A stretch of 64,000 nt of DNA from Alkalimonas collagenimarina. Its GTDB lineage: Bacteria > Pseudomonadota > Gammaproteobacteria > Enterobacterales > Alteromonadaceae. Below, piece after piece: positions 1 through 7,276 of the stretch. The notes under the pieces are model-generated. The model saw only the letters and a list, made by a program, of their open reading frames with translations, did not search any database and was not told the DNA's origin. Position 1 is the stretch's first letter. The number at the start of each line of letters is the position of its first letter. The stretch is from contig NZ_JAUZVZ010000001.1 of assembly GCF_030717845.1 (NCBI RefSeq), positions 186,001 through 250,000 on the forward strand, given 5' to 3'. The translations under genes were made by a program, and so were the position numbers.

Positions 1-641
1 GGTACTGCAATACCGCATTGCTTCAACAGCGCCTCGGTGTCTGTCGGTGAAATAATGGTGAGCTGTTCGCGCAGCACCGCAGGAAGTTTCTCCAGTGAAT
101 CAGCGCTGGCGCCCATCAAAGCTTGCACCCTTTGCCAATTTTTTAGTATTAAGGGAAATCCATCGGCGTTTAGATCGTAGCTGAGTTCTGCGCTAACAAA
201 AAAGCCGTTGTTGCTAAGACGCTGCCACATAGCCTGATAAAAACCGAGGCGGTCTTCACGTTTCACAAAGTGCGCCACCAGAATACTTAACACAACATCG
301 TAGTGCTCACCTGGTGGCAAGTCCTGAACATAACCATGGATCAATTCACAGCGGTCCAGAATACCTGCCTGGCTAAGCCGTTCTGCACAGACCTCCAGCA
401 TGCCCTTAGCGGGATCGATTCCGACAAAAGTCCACTGCGGAAACGACTGCGCCAAGGACAGTATTTCAGCGCCGGTACCAACCCCGACACACAATACCCG
501 AGCGCGGGCAGGGGCAGGTTGCAAAATAAGACCAATCAGAAAGTGTAGGGTCGTGGCAAGGGTTGACAGTGGCAGGTTCTTTTTATCATAAGTACCTGCA
601 GTGTTTGAGAAATGCTCGATTATCACGGAGTCGGCTTGCAT
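1..641 (-). CDS. class I SAM-dependent methyltransferase (3' part beyond window)
   Basis: The reverse strand reads open from an ATG at 641 to the window edge (213 codons, no stop), so the C-terminus is missing. The start MQADSVIIEHFSNTAGTYDK is preceded by GAGGTG at a good spacing. Motif I reads VLCVGVGTGAE and is followed by the acidic post-I strand FVGIDPAKGML, the typical SAM-binding pattern of small-molecule methyltransferases; later 'YDVVLSILVAHFV' fits motif IV. The substrate cannot be told. It is divergent from an Rrf2 regulator across a 139-bp gap holding two matching palindromes, so it is probably that regulator's target. Family call is firm, role unknown. Confidence 0.85.
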   Translation of the reverse strand, partial: MQADSVIIEHFSNTAGTYDKKNLPLSTLATTLHFLIGLILQPAPARARVLCVGVGTGAEILSLAQSFPQWTFVGIDPAKGMLEVCAERLSQAGILDRCELIHGYVQDLPPGEHYDVVLSILVAHFVKREDRLGFYQAMWQRLSNNGFFVSAELSYDLNADGFPLILKNWQRVQALMGASADSLEKLPAVLREQLTIISPTDTEALLKQCGIAV

Positions 642-671
642 GAAGGCACCTCGTCTTCTCCAGTACATGAA

Positions 672-692
672 AGGTAACTTTTATTGTTACAT
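672..692. promoter_or_regulatory. Rrf2 operator candidate 1
   Basis: Inverted repeat AGGTAAC-N7-GTTACAT (6 of 7 pairs match), spacer TTTTATT. It lies 31 bp upstream of the methyltransferase start. The same 21-bp layout recurs 44 bp away, about four helical turns. Assignment to the adjacent Rrf2 protein is inference from position. Confidence 0.6.
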
Positions 693-715
693 AAGATTCC
701 ATTGGGAAGCAATAC

Positions 716-736
716 ATGTAACCTTAAAAGTTTCAT
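716..736. promoter_or_regulatory. Rrf2 operator candidate 2
   Basis: Inverted repeat ATGTAAC-N7-GTTTCAT (6 of 7 pairs match), spacer CTTAAAA. Both copies fit the consensus ATGTAAC-N7-GTTACAT. This one is nearer the Rrf2 start (45 bp upstream), so it could serve autoregulation while copy 1 serves the divergent methyltransferase. Confidence 0.6.
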
Positions 737-780
737 GATAAAATGCCAACAGGCAGGCCCAGGTAAATACAAGGTGAGTG

Positions 781-1212
781 ATGAGGAAAGACAGCAGATT
801 GTCCCGGGTACTGCATATACTGGTGCATATGGCAGCCATTGCCCGGCCGGTAACGTCTGAAGAAATGGCCGAGATGATATCGACCAACCCCGTAGTGGTG
901 CGCCGCACTATGGCGTTGTTGCGCGACGCCAATTATGTTACATCCACTAAGGGCCACCACGGTGGCTGGTTGCTGGCGAAGCCGCTAGCTAACATTACCT
1001 TACTGGATATCCACCATGCGCTTGGCGAGAGCAGTATTTTTACTATTGGTTTAAGCGACGAGCACAGCCATTGTGTGATTGAGCAAGCCGTCAATACGGC
1101 ATTAAAAGACGTAATGGATGAAGCGAAGGCTTTGATGCTGCAACGGTTTGGGCAAATCACGCTGGATCAGTTAGGGGCAGACAGGATATCCAGTTATTTG
1201 AATAAAGGCTGA
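781..1212 (+). CDS. Rrf2 family transcriptional regulator
   Basis: A 143-residue Rrf2-type winged-helix regulator. The N-terminal half carries the HTH (RLSRVLHILVHMAAIARPVT followed by the recognition segment NPVVVRRTMALLRDANYV) and the wing 'STKGHHGGWLLAKPL' with the GGW turn typical of the family. There is a single Cys (in HSHC), so the three-Cys Fe-S cluster site of IscR/NsrR is absent and a YwnA-like or unknown effector is more likely. The ATG at 781 follows AAGGTGA; a GTG one codon upstream is less likely. It faces a SAM methyltransferase with twin palindromes in between, a frequent Rrf2 arrangement. Confidence 0.88.
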   Translation: MRKDSRLSRVLHILVHMAAIARPVTSEEMAEMISTNPVVVRRTMALLRDANYVTSTKGHHGGWLLAKPLANITLLDIHHALGESSIFTIGLSDEHSHCVIEQAVNTALKDVMDEAKALMLQRFGQITLDQLGADRISSYLNKG

Positions 1213-1219
1213 GCCAGCC

Positions 1220-1345
1220 CTAAAAGGTCACGTGATAACCGTTATGGAATAAGGGCATGACCTTAATTTCAAAATCAAAACCCGCTAACCAGTTTACACC
1301 TAAGCCAGTACGACGCTGGCGCGGAAAATACCTTAACGTTAGTGC
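1220..1345 (-). pseudogene. RidA-family 3' relic with frameshift
   Basis: On the reverse strand one frame reads KVFSAPASYW and a shifted frame continues as GLGVNWLAGFDFEIKV before a TAG at 1220-1222. Together these match the C-terminal half of the RidA/YjgF-like protein whose better preserved relic is at 3769-3978 (MFSAPPYPNW, then IGVNWLAGFDFEIKV). A 22-base stretch (1261-1282) is identical to 3789-3810. There is no start and no N-terminal half, so this is a decayed fragment. Limits are approximate. The rest of 1213-1598 holds only the palindrome and short ORF listed next. Confidence 0.7.
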
Positions 1346-1402
1346 ATAGTCTGACTCTCATTTAAATTAGTAACAGTTCGAGCCTGTTGATATACTGCTA
1401 TA

Positions 1403-1419
1403 ACATACGGTACGTATGT
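1403..1419. promoter_or_regulatory. palindrome, TetR-operator-like
   Basis: Perfect 7-bp inverted repeat ACATACG-GTA-CGTATGT, overlapped on the right by TATAAT (1419-1424 region). The form is typical of TetR-family operators, but no TetR gene is adjacent and the only thing downstream is a 39-codon ORF. It may be left over from a lost gene. Confidence 0.45.
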
Positions 1420-1422
1420 ATA

Positions 1423-1542
1423 ATGAATTCATACCGCACGCATGCCAGCTCTCAACCTGAAGACGCCACGCTTATAGCCGTAGAAGCGTTTCAGCTCTTG
1501 GCGTCCGGTCTGTTAAAAGAGCCAGCAGAATCTACTAAATAA
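1423..1542 (+). CDS. short ORF of unknown status (39 aa)
   Basis: ATG at 1423 to TAA at 1540, starting MNSYRTHASSQPEDATLIAV. It starts 4 bases after the palindrome and has no Shine-Dalgarno. No family is recognised. It may be a truncated remnant of a gene once controlled by the palindrome, or chance. Low confidence as a real gene. Confidence 0.2.
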   Translation: MNSYRTHASSQPEDATLIAVEAFQLLASGLLKEPAESTK

Positions 1543-1598
1543 ACAGTGTGCCTCCAAATCAATTGGCTATTCACGGCATAGCTTTTAGCTTGGCGAGG

Positions 1599-2195
1599 TT
1601 ACGCAATGCCAGACATGCCTACATAACCTGGTAATGCTTTGATGCGTCCCATCCAGGCTCGAACTGCCGGGTAGGGATCAAGCGTTACGCCGCCCTCCCA
1701 AGCCAGTGCTACGTATGGGAACACGGCGCATTCAGCGATGGTTGGGCGGCCCAGTGCCAGCCATTGATGTTGGTTTAGGTGTTGTTCGAGCAATGATAAA
1801 AGTAGCGCACTTACTGCCAATGCCTGCTCTTTATTTAGCGGAATGCCAAACTTGTCTATCAGGCGTGCCGTATTAGGGCCATGCTGAACTTCGTTGGCGG
1901 CTGTCGATAGCCACTGCATTACCTCAGCCTGCTGGGCCGCGCCATCTGGCCACCACTGGTTGCCACCGTAACGACGAGCCAGATACACCAGTATCGCCTG
2001 GGAATCGCGTAGCACTACATCGTCATCTACCAACACCGGTAATTGGCCTAAGGGGTTAAGTTCTATAACTGGTGTACGTTTATGTGCACCTCCAGGGATA
2101 TCAACCGGCACTAATTCAAGCTTGATACCGATTAATGCGGCGAACAGACGAACTTTGTAGCAATTGCCGGAGAGTTCCAGATCGTATAGTTTCAT
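1599..2195 (-). CDS. glutathione S-transferase family protein
   Basis: 198 residues, the usual GST size. The N-terminal thioredoxin-like domain starts MKLYDLELSGNCYKVRLFAAL, with the SGNCYK segment at the glutathione-activating position, and has the cis-Pro region 'NPLGQLPVLVDDDVVLRDSQAIL' that binds the gamma-glutamyl end of GSH. The C-terminal helical domain includes 'LGRPTIAECAVFPYVAL', the family's capping-box region. ATG at 2195 follows AAGG. It lies just downstream of a VOC protein on the same strand, 18 bp between them, so both are probably one operon for handling electrophiles, controlled by the divergent LysR at 2790. Confidence 0.9.
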   Translation of the reverse strand: MKLYDLELSGNCYKVRLFAALIGIKLELVPVDIPGGAHKRTPVIELNPLGQLPVLVDDDVVLRDSQAILVYLARRYGGNQWWPDGAAQQAEVMQWLSTAANEVQHGPNTARLIDKFGIPLNKEQALAVSALLLSLLEQHLNQHQWLALGRPTIAECAVFPYVALAWEGGVTLDPYPAVRAWMGRIKALPGYVGMSGIA

Positions 2196-2213
2196 AATAA
2201 GGGCCTTATTGGG

Positions 2214-2657
2214 TTAATGCTCGTTACCGGGTGTGTTTACTGGTGTCGCTTCCGCAAGCAGCTGATTAAATTCCAAGACATTCCGGTCAGGATCGCGAAT
2301 AAACAGTGCGATCCGGCGCGGACCAATGCGATGGATATCTTCGGTAATGATAATGCCGACTTGATTAAGCCAGTCTTTCAAGGCGAACAGATCATCAACG
2401 ATAAAGGCAGGGTGAGTCATGCCAGGTAGCTTAACGGGTTCATCCAACAGCGGATTGCGGCCATGCTGTAAACGGGTTGCGTTGAAAATGAGATTAATGC
2501 GGACACCGTCTGCTGTCTCCATTTCATTGGCTTCATATTGTTCAAAACGACGGACTTCCTGAAAGCCGAGTTGCTGATAAAAAGCCACCGCCTCTTGACG
2601 GTCACTGACCCGGATCCCAACATGATCAAACTGACGTATACGCTGAGGTTGTTGCAT
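2214..2657 (-). CDS. VOC superfamily (glyoxalase/dioxygenase fold) protein
   Basis: A vicinal-oxygen-chelate protein of about 147 residues. It starts RQFDHVGIRVSDRQEAVAFY, a classic first beta-alpha unit with a metal-site His, has a middle His in 'GMTHPAFIVDDL', and ends 'ALFIRDPDRNVLEFNQLL' with the Glu usual for the last metal ligand. The exact reaction cannot be told. ATG at 2657 is preferred over an in-frame GTG at 2669 because GGAG lies 8 bases before it. It is the first gene of the GST operon and is divergent from the LysR gene. Confidence 0.85.
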   Translation of the reverse strand: MQQPQRIRQFDHVGIRVSDRQEAVAFYQQLGFQEVRRFEQYEANEMETADGVRINLIFNATRLQHGRNPLLDEPVKLPGMTHPAFIVDDLFALKDWLNQVGIIITEDIHRIGPRRIALFIRDPDRNVLEFNQLLAEATPVNTPGNEH

Positions 2658-2724
2658 GGCTGACTCCACAAATCTGTTTAGTAGTACAAGTAAACACTGT
2701 TAGTGAGATTCAATAAATACCGTG

Positions 2725-2747
2725 AAGCTGATATCTTTATTCAGCTT
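2725..2747. promoter_or_regulatory. LysR-type operator candidate
   Basis: Perfect 7-bp inverted repeat AAGCTGA-N9-TCAGCTT in the 132-bp gap between the divergent VOC and LysR genes, 43 bp before the LysR start. Position and size suit a LysR recognition site. It is followed by TTT on the plus strand, so it superficially resembles a terminator, but no gene ends there. Confidence 0.5.
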
Positions 2748-2789
2748 TTTGCACAAATCCGCTGTCACGCGATAACACAGGGGCAATAA

Positions 2790-3689
2790 ATGGACAAACT
2801 CAAAGCGATGAATACCTTTGTTGTCATTGTGGAGCAAGGCAGTCTTTCAGCTGCCGCTGATAAGCTGGACCGCTCTCCTGCAGCTGTGGTGCGTACCCTT
2901 GCCAGCCTGGAGCAACACCTTGGTGTCCGGTTGCTTAATCGCAGTACGCGCCATATAGCCCTGACCGAGGAAGGGACTGACTACCTGCAGCATTGCCGCC
3001 GGATACTAGCGGACATTCAGGCGACTGAGTTTCGGCTCGACAGCTGCCGTACAGAGCCGGCAGGCAAGCTTTCTATCACTGCCCCTGTGATGTTTGGTCG
3101 TTTGCATCTTGCGCCCCTGTTGAACCAATGGCTAAAACACAACCCCGCCATGAGCGCCGAGCTGACACTGCTGGATAGAGTGGTAGATGTGATTGAAGAA
3201 AAGTTTGATTTGGCGCTGCGTATCGGTCATCTGGCGGATTCTTCGCTGGTCGCCCGAACCATTGGCAGTACCCCTTATCTACTTTGTGCCAGCCCCGAGT
3301 TTATTGCGCAGCGTGGCATGCCAAGTCACCCGGCAGAATTAGCTGAGTGGCCGACAGTTTGCTTCGCACCGGCAGGGGAAGTGTGGCAGTTCCAGGTAGA
3401 GGGTAAGCTGTGGGAACAGCGCATTCACCCGGTAGTCAGTGCCAATCAGATTGATGCTGGCCTGGCCGCCGCGCGCGATGGTGTCGGCATTTGCCGGGTC
3501 TTGGGTTATCAGGCACAGCAGGATCTGGAGCAAGGCACCCTGGTGCCTGTGTTAACGGAGTACGAGCCCCCACCACTGCCGGTGCAGTTTGTGTTCCCAC
3601 ATAGCCGCTTGCTGTCCCCACGGGTGCGGCAATTTCTGGATGCAGTCATAGAGCCACTGCAACAGCGTTTGCAAAACGGCTCCTGTTAG
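2790..3689 (+). CDS. LysR family transcriptional regulator
   Basis: 299 residues, the normal LTTR length. The N-terminal HTH reads LKAMNTFVVIVEQGSLSAAA and 'RSPAAVVRTLASLEQHLGVRLLNRSTRHIALTEEG', a textbook LTTR winged helix. The C-terminal periplasmic-binding-like effector domain begins near residue 90 (GKLSITAPVMFGRLHLAPLL), of the AaeR/DsdC-like subgroup that often controls oxidoreductases. ATG at 2790 follows AGGGG. Divergent from VOC-GST, which it probably controls through the palindrome at 2725-2747. Confidence 0.92.
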   Translation: MDKLKAMNTFVVIVEQGSLSAAADKLDRSPAAVVRTLASLEQHLGVRLLNRSTRHIALTEEGTDYLQHCRRILADIQATEFRLDSCRTEPAGKLSITAPVMFGRLHLAPLLNQWLKHNPAMSAELTLLDRVVDVIEEKFDLALRIGHLADSSLVARTIGSTPYLLCASPEFIAQRGMPSHPAELAEWPTVCFAPAGEVWQFQVEGKLWEQRIHPVVSANQIDAGLAAARDGVGICRVLGYQAQQDLEQGTLVPVLTEYEPPPLPVQFVFPHSRLLSPRVRQFLDAVIEPLQQRLQNGSC

Positions 3690-3768
3690 GGGGATGATGC
3701 CAGGGAAGCCGGTGACAATTATAAACCACTACCCTGGCGACAGAGAGATATGACCCGAGTGATCTGGC

Positions 3769-3978
3769 TTACGGAATTCTGGCGATCACCTTAATTTCAA
3801 AATCAAAACCAGCCAGCCAATTGACGCCGATGGCCGTCCAGTTTGGATAGGGTGGCGCACTGAACATTTTTTGCTTCACTTCCATGATGGTATCGATTTG
3901 ATTCTCTGGATCGGTATGAAAGGTGGTGACATCGACGATGTCACCGAATGTACAACCAGCCGCGGCCAGATAGAGTGT
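3769..3978 (-). pseudogene. RidA-family 3' half, truncated
   Basis: The reverse strand from 3978 reads 69 residues to a TAA at 3769: TLYLAAAGCTFGDIVDVTTF, then HTDPENQ, 'FSAPPYPNW' and GVNWLAGFDFEIKV. This is the C-terminal half of a RidA/YjgF enamine/imine deaminase-like protein (about 128 residues when whole). The N-terminal half is gone: the frame runs straight into the stop codon of the neighbouring oxidoreductase, so that gene appears to have been joined onto a cut ridA-like gene. A second, worse relic lies at 1220-1345. Confidence 0.75.
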
Positions 3979-4631
3979 TATGACTGTACGATGCGTTGTG
4001 CTTTGGCGAGGTTGGCAGCCAGCTCAGACTTTGTCTGATGCTCGTGAGCGTGCCAGGCAGGTTGTCCCGGACCGCTGCGCCATGACTCACTAAGCGGGCT
4101 GTTATCGACGGTGTCGAAACCAAACTGATCGTACAGTCGTGTCGCCAGTTCCACTGCCTCGGGGTAGTTGCTGGAGACCGACATCGCATGGCGGTCTGGT
4201 GTGCCTGCCGGGCTGGCCGAGATGAAGAAACGCGGTGCCTTAATATGGGTAAAGGCCTTGACCACCTTTGAGCCGGGTAATTGCTCCTGGCGTAGCTCGT
4301 GCACGGTTTTCTCCCCTGAGTCGATCATAGCAAAGTTGCCATCGCGCCAAGCCATGTAGTTATTAGTATCCAACACGACTTTGCCCGCCAGCTCTGCTAC
4401 AGGCATGTTATTCTCGAGTTTCAGTGGCACGGCCACTACGACGAAATCGCCAGCTGCAGCCGCATCAGCTGCAGTTGCTGCGCGCGCGGATGGGCCAAGC
4501 TCTGCAATAAGCGCCGTTAAGGTTTCGGGGCCACGTGAATTGGCGATTACAACCTGATAGCCGCTCGCAATGGCGGCACGAGCGATCTGGCTGCCCACTT
4601 CGCCTGCTCCAATAATGCCGATGGTCGTCAT
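3978..4631 (-). CDS. NAD(P)-binding oxidoreductase, F420-dependent NADP reductase-like
   Basis: 217 residues. N-terminal Rossmann motif TIGIIGAGEVGSQIARAAI with strand 'VVIANSRG', whose Ser/Arg pair suggests NADP preference, then 'FVVVAVPL' and 'VVLDTNNYMA'. This is the NADP-oxidoreductase/F420-dependent family fold; in organisms without F420 such proteins use other partners, so the substrate is open. Last gene of a run of three reverse-strand oxidoreductases (6488 to 3978) with gaps of 58 and 74 bp, likely co-expressed. Its stop overlaps the RidA relic. Confidence 0.8.
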   Translation of the reverse strand: MTTIGIIGAGEVGSQIARAAIASGYQVVIANSRGPETLTALIAELGPSARAATAADAAAAGDFVVVAVPLKLENNMPVAELAGKVVLDTNNYMAWRDGNFAMIDSGEKTVHELRQEQLPGSKVVKAFTHIKAPRFFISASPAGTPDRHAMSVSSNYPEAVELATRLYDQFGFDTVDNSPLSESWRSGPGQPAWHAHEHQTKSELAANLAKAQRIVQS

Positions 4632-4705
4632 CAGTAATGTTCCTTAGATATTGATTGAAAGTGATGAATGAGGAAGTAAGAGTTCCTCATTCAATACTAT
4701 GGATT

Positions 4706-5671
4706 CTATGCTTGGCGGATCCATGCTTCGCTTTTTGCCCACAAGTGCTTGGCAATTTCTGCATCAAGCGCATACGACCTCACCCCATCGGCAAATGGGT
4801 TAGGGGTGTCATTGATGGGGGCGATTGCGCAGTCCTCCAGATAGCGACCGCCAATATCGTCCTGGTTGGCTACTACAGCGGCCCAGACTGATGTTGCTGC
4901 GGCCTGTGGGATCTCCTTTAGCTCAGCCGGTGGCAGACCTGACTCCGCGCGCGCTTTGCCTACTGTCTCGAATAGTCCCTGCAACTGTTCCTGTGAAAAA
5001 TGACGCGCCAGATCCGTGAAACTGTTGCCTGGCATCACCGAGGCCGCCCGGATGCCGCGGTGGCGGAATCTTTGGTCAAACTCTAAAGCAAACAGAGCAT
5101 TGGCTGTTTTAGAGCGGCCATAAGCAACAAAAGGCTCGTAGGTTTGCTGTTCAAAGTTCGGGTCGTTCAAATCCACATCGGCAACACGGTGAGCCTGAGA
5201 CGACAGCACCACTAAACGACCGTTATCAATCAGCAGTGGCTCCAGCCCGGTGACTAAAGCGAAGTGTCCAAGATGGTTAATGCCAAACTGTGTTTCAAAG
5301 CCGTCGACCGTACGGCCAAACGGTGTTGCCATAACGCCGGCATTGGCAATAATAGCGTCGAACTGCCGGCCATCAGCAAGCAGTTTATCGGTACAGCTGC
5401 GAATACTTTGCAAGGAGGCCAGGTCGCACTCGACCAACTCCAGGCTAGCGCCACTTTTTGAGGCAGCGTCTCGTATGGGAGCAGTCACTAACATCGCTTT
5501 GGTAAGGTCTCTGACTGCGCCCACAACGTTAGCACCCTGGGCGAGCAGAGCGCGGGCGGTTTCCAACCCTATGCCTGATGAGACACCGGTAATCAGAAAG
5601 CGTTTTCCTTTAAGATCCACGCTTGCCAATACGTCATCGGTGGTTGATTTGGCATTAAATGACTTGTTCAT
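4706..5671 (-). CDS. short-chain dehydrogenase/reductase (retinol-dehydrogenase-like)
   Basis: About 321 residues. It shows the SDR cofactor motif TGVSSGIG, NAG in 'DAIIANAGVM', a structural Asn in 'FGINHLGHFAL', the catalytic Ser in 'VVLSSQAH' and the YxxxK pair in 'YGRSKTANALF'. The layout of the C-terminal half (VMPGNSFTDLARH) is that of the WWOX/retinol-dehydrogenase-like classical SDRs. ATG at 5671 is chosen over an upstream in-frame start at 5686 because AAAGGA sits at the right distance. Middle gene of the oxidoreductase run; substrate unknown. Confidence 0.88.
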   Translation of the reverse strand: MNKSFNAKSTTDDVLASVDLKGKRFLITGVSSGIGLETARALLAQGANVVGAVRDLTKAMLVTAPIRDAASKSGASLELVECDLASLQSIRSCTDKLLADGRQFDAIIANAGVMATPFGRTVDGFETQFGINHLGHFALVTGLEPLLIDNGRLVVLSSQAHRVADVDLNDPNFEQQTYEPFVAYGRSKTANALFALEFDQRFRHRGIRAASVMPGNSFTDLARHFSQEQLQGLFETVGKARAESGLPPAELKEIPQAAATSVWAAVVANQDDIGGRYLEDCAIAPINDTPNPFADGVRSYALDAEIAKHLWAKSEAWIRQA

Positions 5672-5729
5672 CTTTTTTCCTTTCATTTATTGTGTCTGTT
5701 TGAGTTTCGAGATTCTTTTGTGTGGATCA

Positions 5730-6488
5730 TCAGATGCCCGCACCACCAGCTACATCAATGACGGCACCAGTGATATAGCCTCCATGCGGCCCCACCAGGA
5801 AACCAACGGTAGCGGCTACTTCTTCGAGCGTTGCGATCCGACGAATGGGATGCAGGTCGAGTAATGCATCGGGGACATTGTTACCCAGTACTTCGGTTGC
5901 CATGTCGGTTGGCATGACACCGGGCTGAACGGTGTTGACAGTGATATTGCGACTGCCTAGATCACGGGCTGCGCCTCTGGCATAGCCAGTGATAGCAGCC
6001 TTGGTACCCGCATAATCGGCAGCGCCGGGGAAGGGGACACAAGTACCCAACAGCGAGCCGATAAAGATAATGCGTCCACCATTGGTGAGTACCGGAGCTG
6101 CGGCACGAGTGGTGGCTACAGCGCCCATCACGTTAATTTGCCACTGACGGTCAAGGCTGACCGTGTCTAAATCAGGGGCATCAATGGTTTTGCCCTGAAC
6201 TAAGATTGCCGCATTGTTAATGAGGATGTCCAGTTGACCAAAGTTAGCCATCACTTTATCAATTAGTGGCTGGGCTGCGGTTGTATCAGCCTGATCGCTT
6301 TGGATAGCAATAGCACGACCCCCTTTAGCCTTTAGTTTTTTGACAACCGCTTCAGCCTTATCAGAGGACGTCACGTAGCTGATGGCAATATCGGCACCCT
6401 GGTCGGCCAGTGTTTCAGCCACAACAGCACCTAAGCCTCGCGAGCCACCAGTCACCAAGGCGACCTTGCCTATCAATACTTTTTGCAT
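5730..6488 (-). CDS. short-chain dehydrogenase/reductase (FabG-like)
   Basis: 252 residues, the usual classical SDR length. Motifs: TGGSRGLG for cofactor binding, NNAAIL, 'IIFIGSLLG' with the catalytic Ser, YAGTKAA with the Tyr/Lys pair, and the FabG-like end 'VGFLVGPHGGYITGAVIDVAGG'. Likely a stand-alone NADP-dependent reductase rather than the fatty-acid FabG, since no fab genes are near. ATG at 6488 follows GAGGTG. First gene of the reverse-strand trio and divergent from a TetR regulator with a palindrome between. Confidence 0.88.
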   Translation of the reverse strand: MQKVLIGKVALVTGGSRGLGAVVAETLADQGADIAISYVTSSDKAEAVVKKLKAKGGRAIAIQSDQADTTAAQPLIDKVMANFGQLDILINNAAILVQGKTIDAPDLDTVSLDRQWQINVMGAVATTRAAAPVLTNGGRIIFIGSLLGTCVPFPGAADYAGTKAAITGYARGAARDLGSRNITVNTVQPGVMPTDMATEVLGNNVPDALLDLHPIRRIATLEEVAATVGFLVGPHGGYITGAVIDVAGGAGI

Positions 6489-6527
6489 AGAACACCTCTT
6501 TGTCCGGAGCTTAATATTTCATAATGA

Positions 6528-6542
6528 TCGTTATAGTAACGA
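6528..6542. promoter_or_regulatory. TetR operator candidate (SDR operon / TetR)
   Basis: Perfect 6-bp inverted repeat TCGTTA-TAG-TAACGA, 40 bp upstream of the SDR start and 73 bp before the TetR start. A weaker relative, TCGTTT-AG-TATCGA, lies at about 6573-6586. Assignment to the TetR at 6615 is by position. Confidence 0.55.
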
Positions 6543-6614
6543 ACGGTATGTTATTGGACATGCATTGTCAAGTCGTTTAGTATCGATCGTTATGAAAAAA
6601 GTGGAGGTAATCTA

Positions 6615-7202
6615 ATGGGGCGTCATCGTGAGTTCGATGTGGATAAAGCGCTGGATGCAGCGCTTAATGTGTTCTGGCGTAAGGGCTATGAAGGTGCTTC
6701 CTACACTGATCTGACAAAAGCCACAGGTGTTGAACGGCCTGCACTTTATTCCGCATTTGGTAACAAGGAAGCCTTATTCCGCCGGTCGCTGGAACGTTAC
6801 TACGAGCATTATCTAAGCTTTTTTCCGGCTGCACTTGAGTTGCCGACGGCTCGGGAAGTAGCTGCCCATATCCTGCGCAGTGCCGCCGAACTGCATACCC
6901 GTTATCCGGATCGAACGGGGTGCTTGGGTATTCATGGTGTGCTGGCTGGTTCTGAGGATGCCGAGCCGGTCCGGCGTACTTTGATTGATGCGCGTGCCAG
7001 CGGAGAAACGGCGCTGCGTGAGCGTTTTGAACGAGCAAAACAGGAAGGGGATCTGCCTGAAGAGGCAGATTGTGCTGCACTTGCCGCTTTTGTGATGGCA
7101 GTGACCCACGGTATGGCTGTTCAAGCCAAAGCTGGCTTTAGTCGCGATGTGCTGGAAGCGGTTGCTGGCCAAGCCTTGTCAACTTGGCCGTCAAAACCGT
7201 GA
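6615..7202 (+). CDS. TetR/AcrR family repressor
   Basis: 195 residues. N-terminal HTH: GRHREFDVDKALDAALNVFW, then KGYEGASYTDLTKATGVERPALYSAFGNKEALF in pieces, the pattern of the AcrR group with C-terminal TetR_C domain (like the YxaF/ComR types that guard oxidoreductases). The C-terminal ligand domain has 'RTGCLGIHGVLAG' and a Cys that could react with electrophiles (inference). GGAGG lies 7 bases before the ATG. Divergent from the SDR trio, its likely target. Confidence 0.9.
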   Translation: MGRHREFDVDKALDAALNVFWRKGYEGASYTDLTKATGVERPALYSAFGNKEALFRRSLERYYEHYLSFFPAALELPTAREVAAHILRSAAELHTRYPDRTGCLGIHGVLAGSEDAEPVRRTLIDARASGETALRERFERAKQEGDLPEEADCAALAAFVMAVTHGMAVQAKAGFSRDVLEAVAGQALSTWPSKP

Positions 7203-7276
7203 TGTTAATGTTCGCTATGGCGCTAAGGCTATAGCTTGTGACGGAATAGCCAGTTTGAATAACAGCCAATACTGAG

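Noticed and set aside
5250-5864. 204-codon plus-strand frame across two SDR genes
   Set aside because: It is opposite two clear SDR genes with intact motifs; the translation shows no fold pattern.
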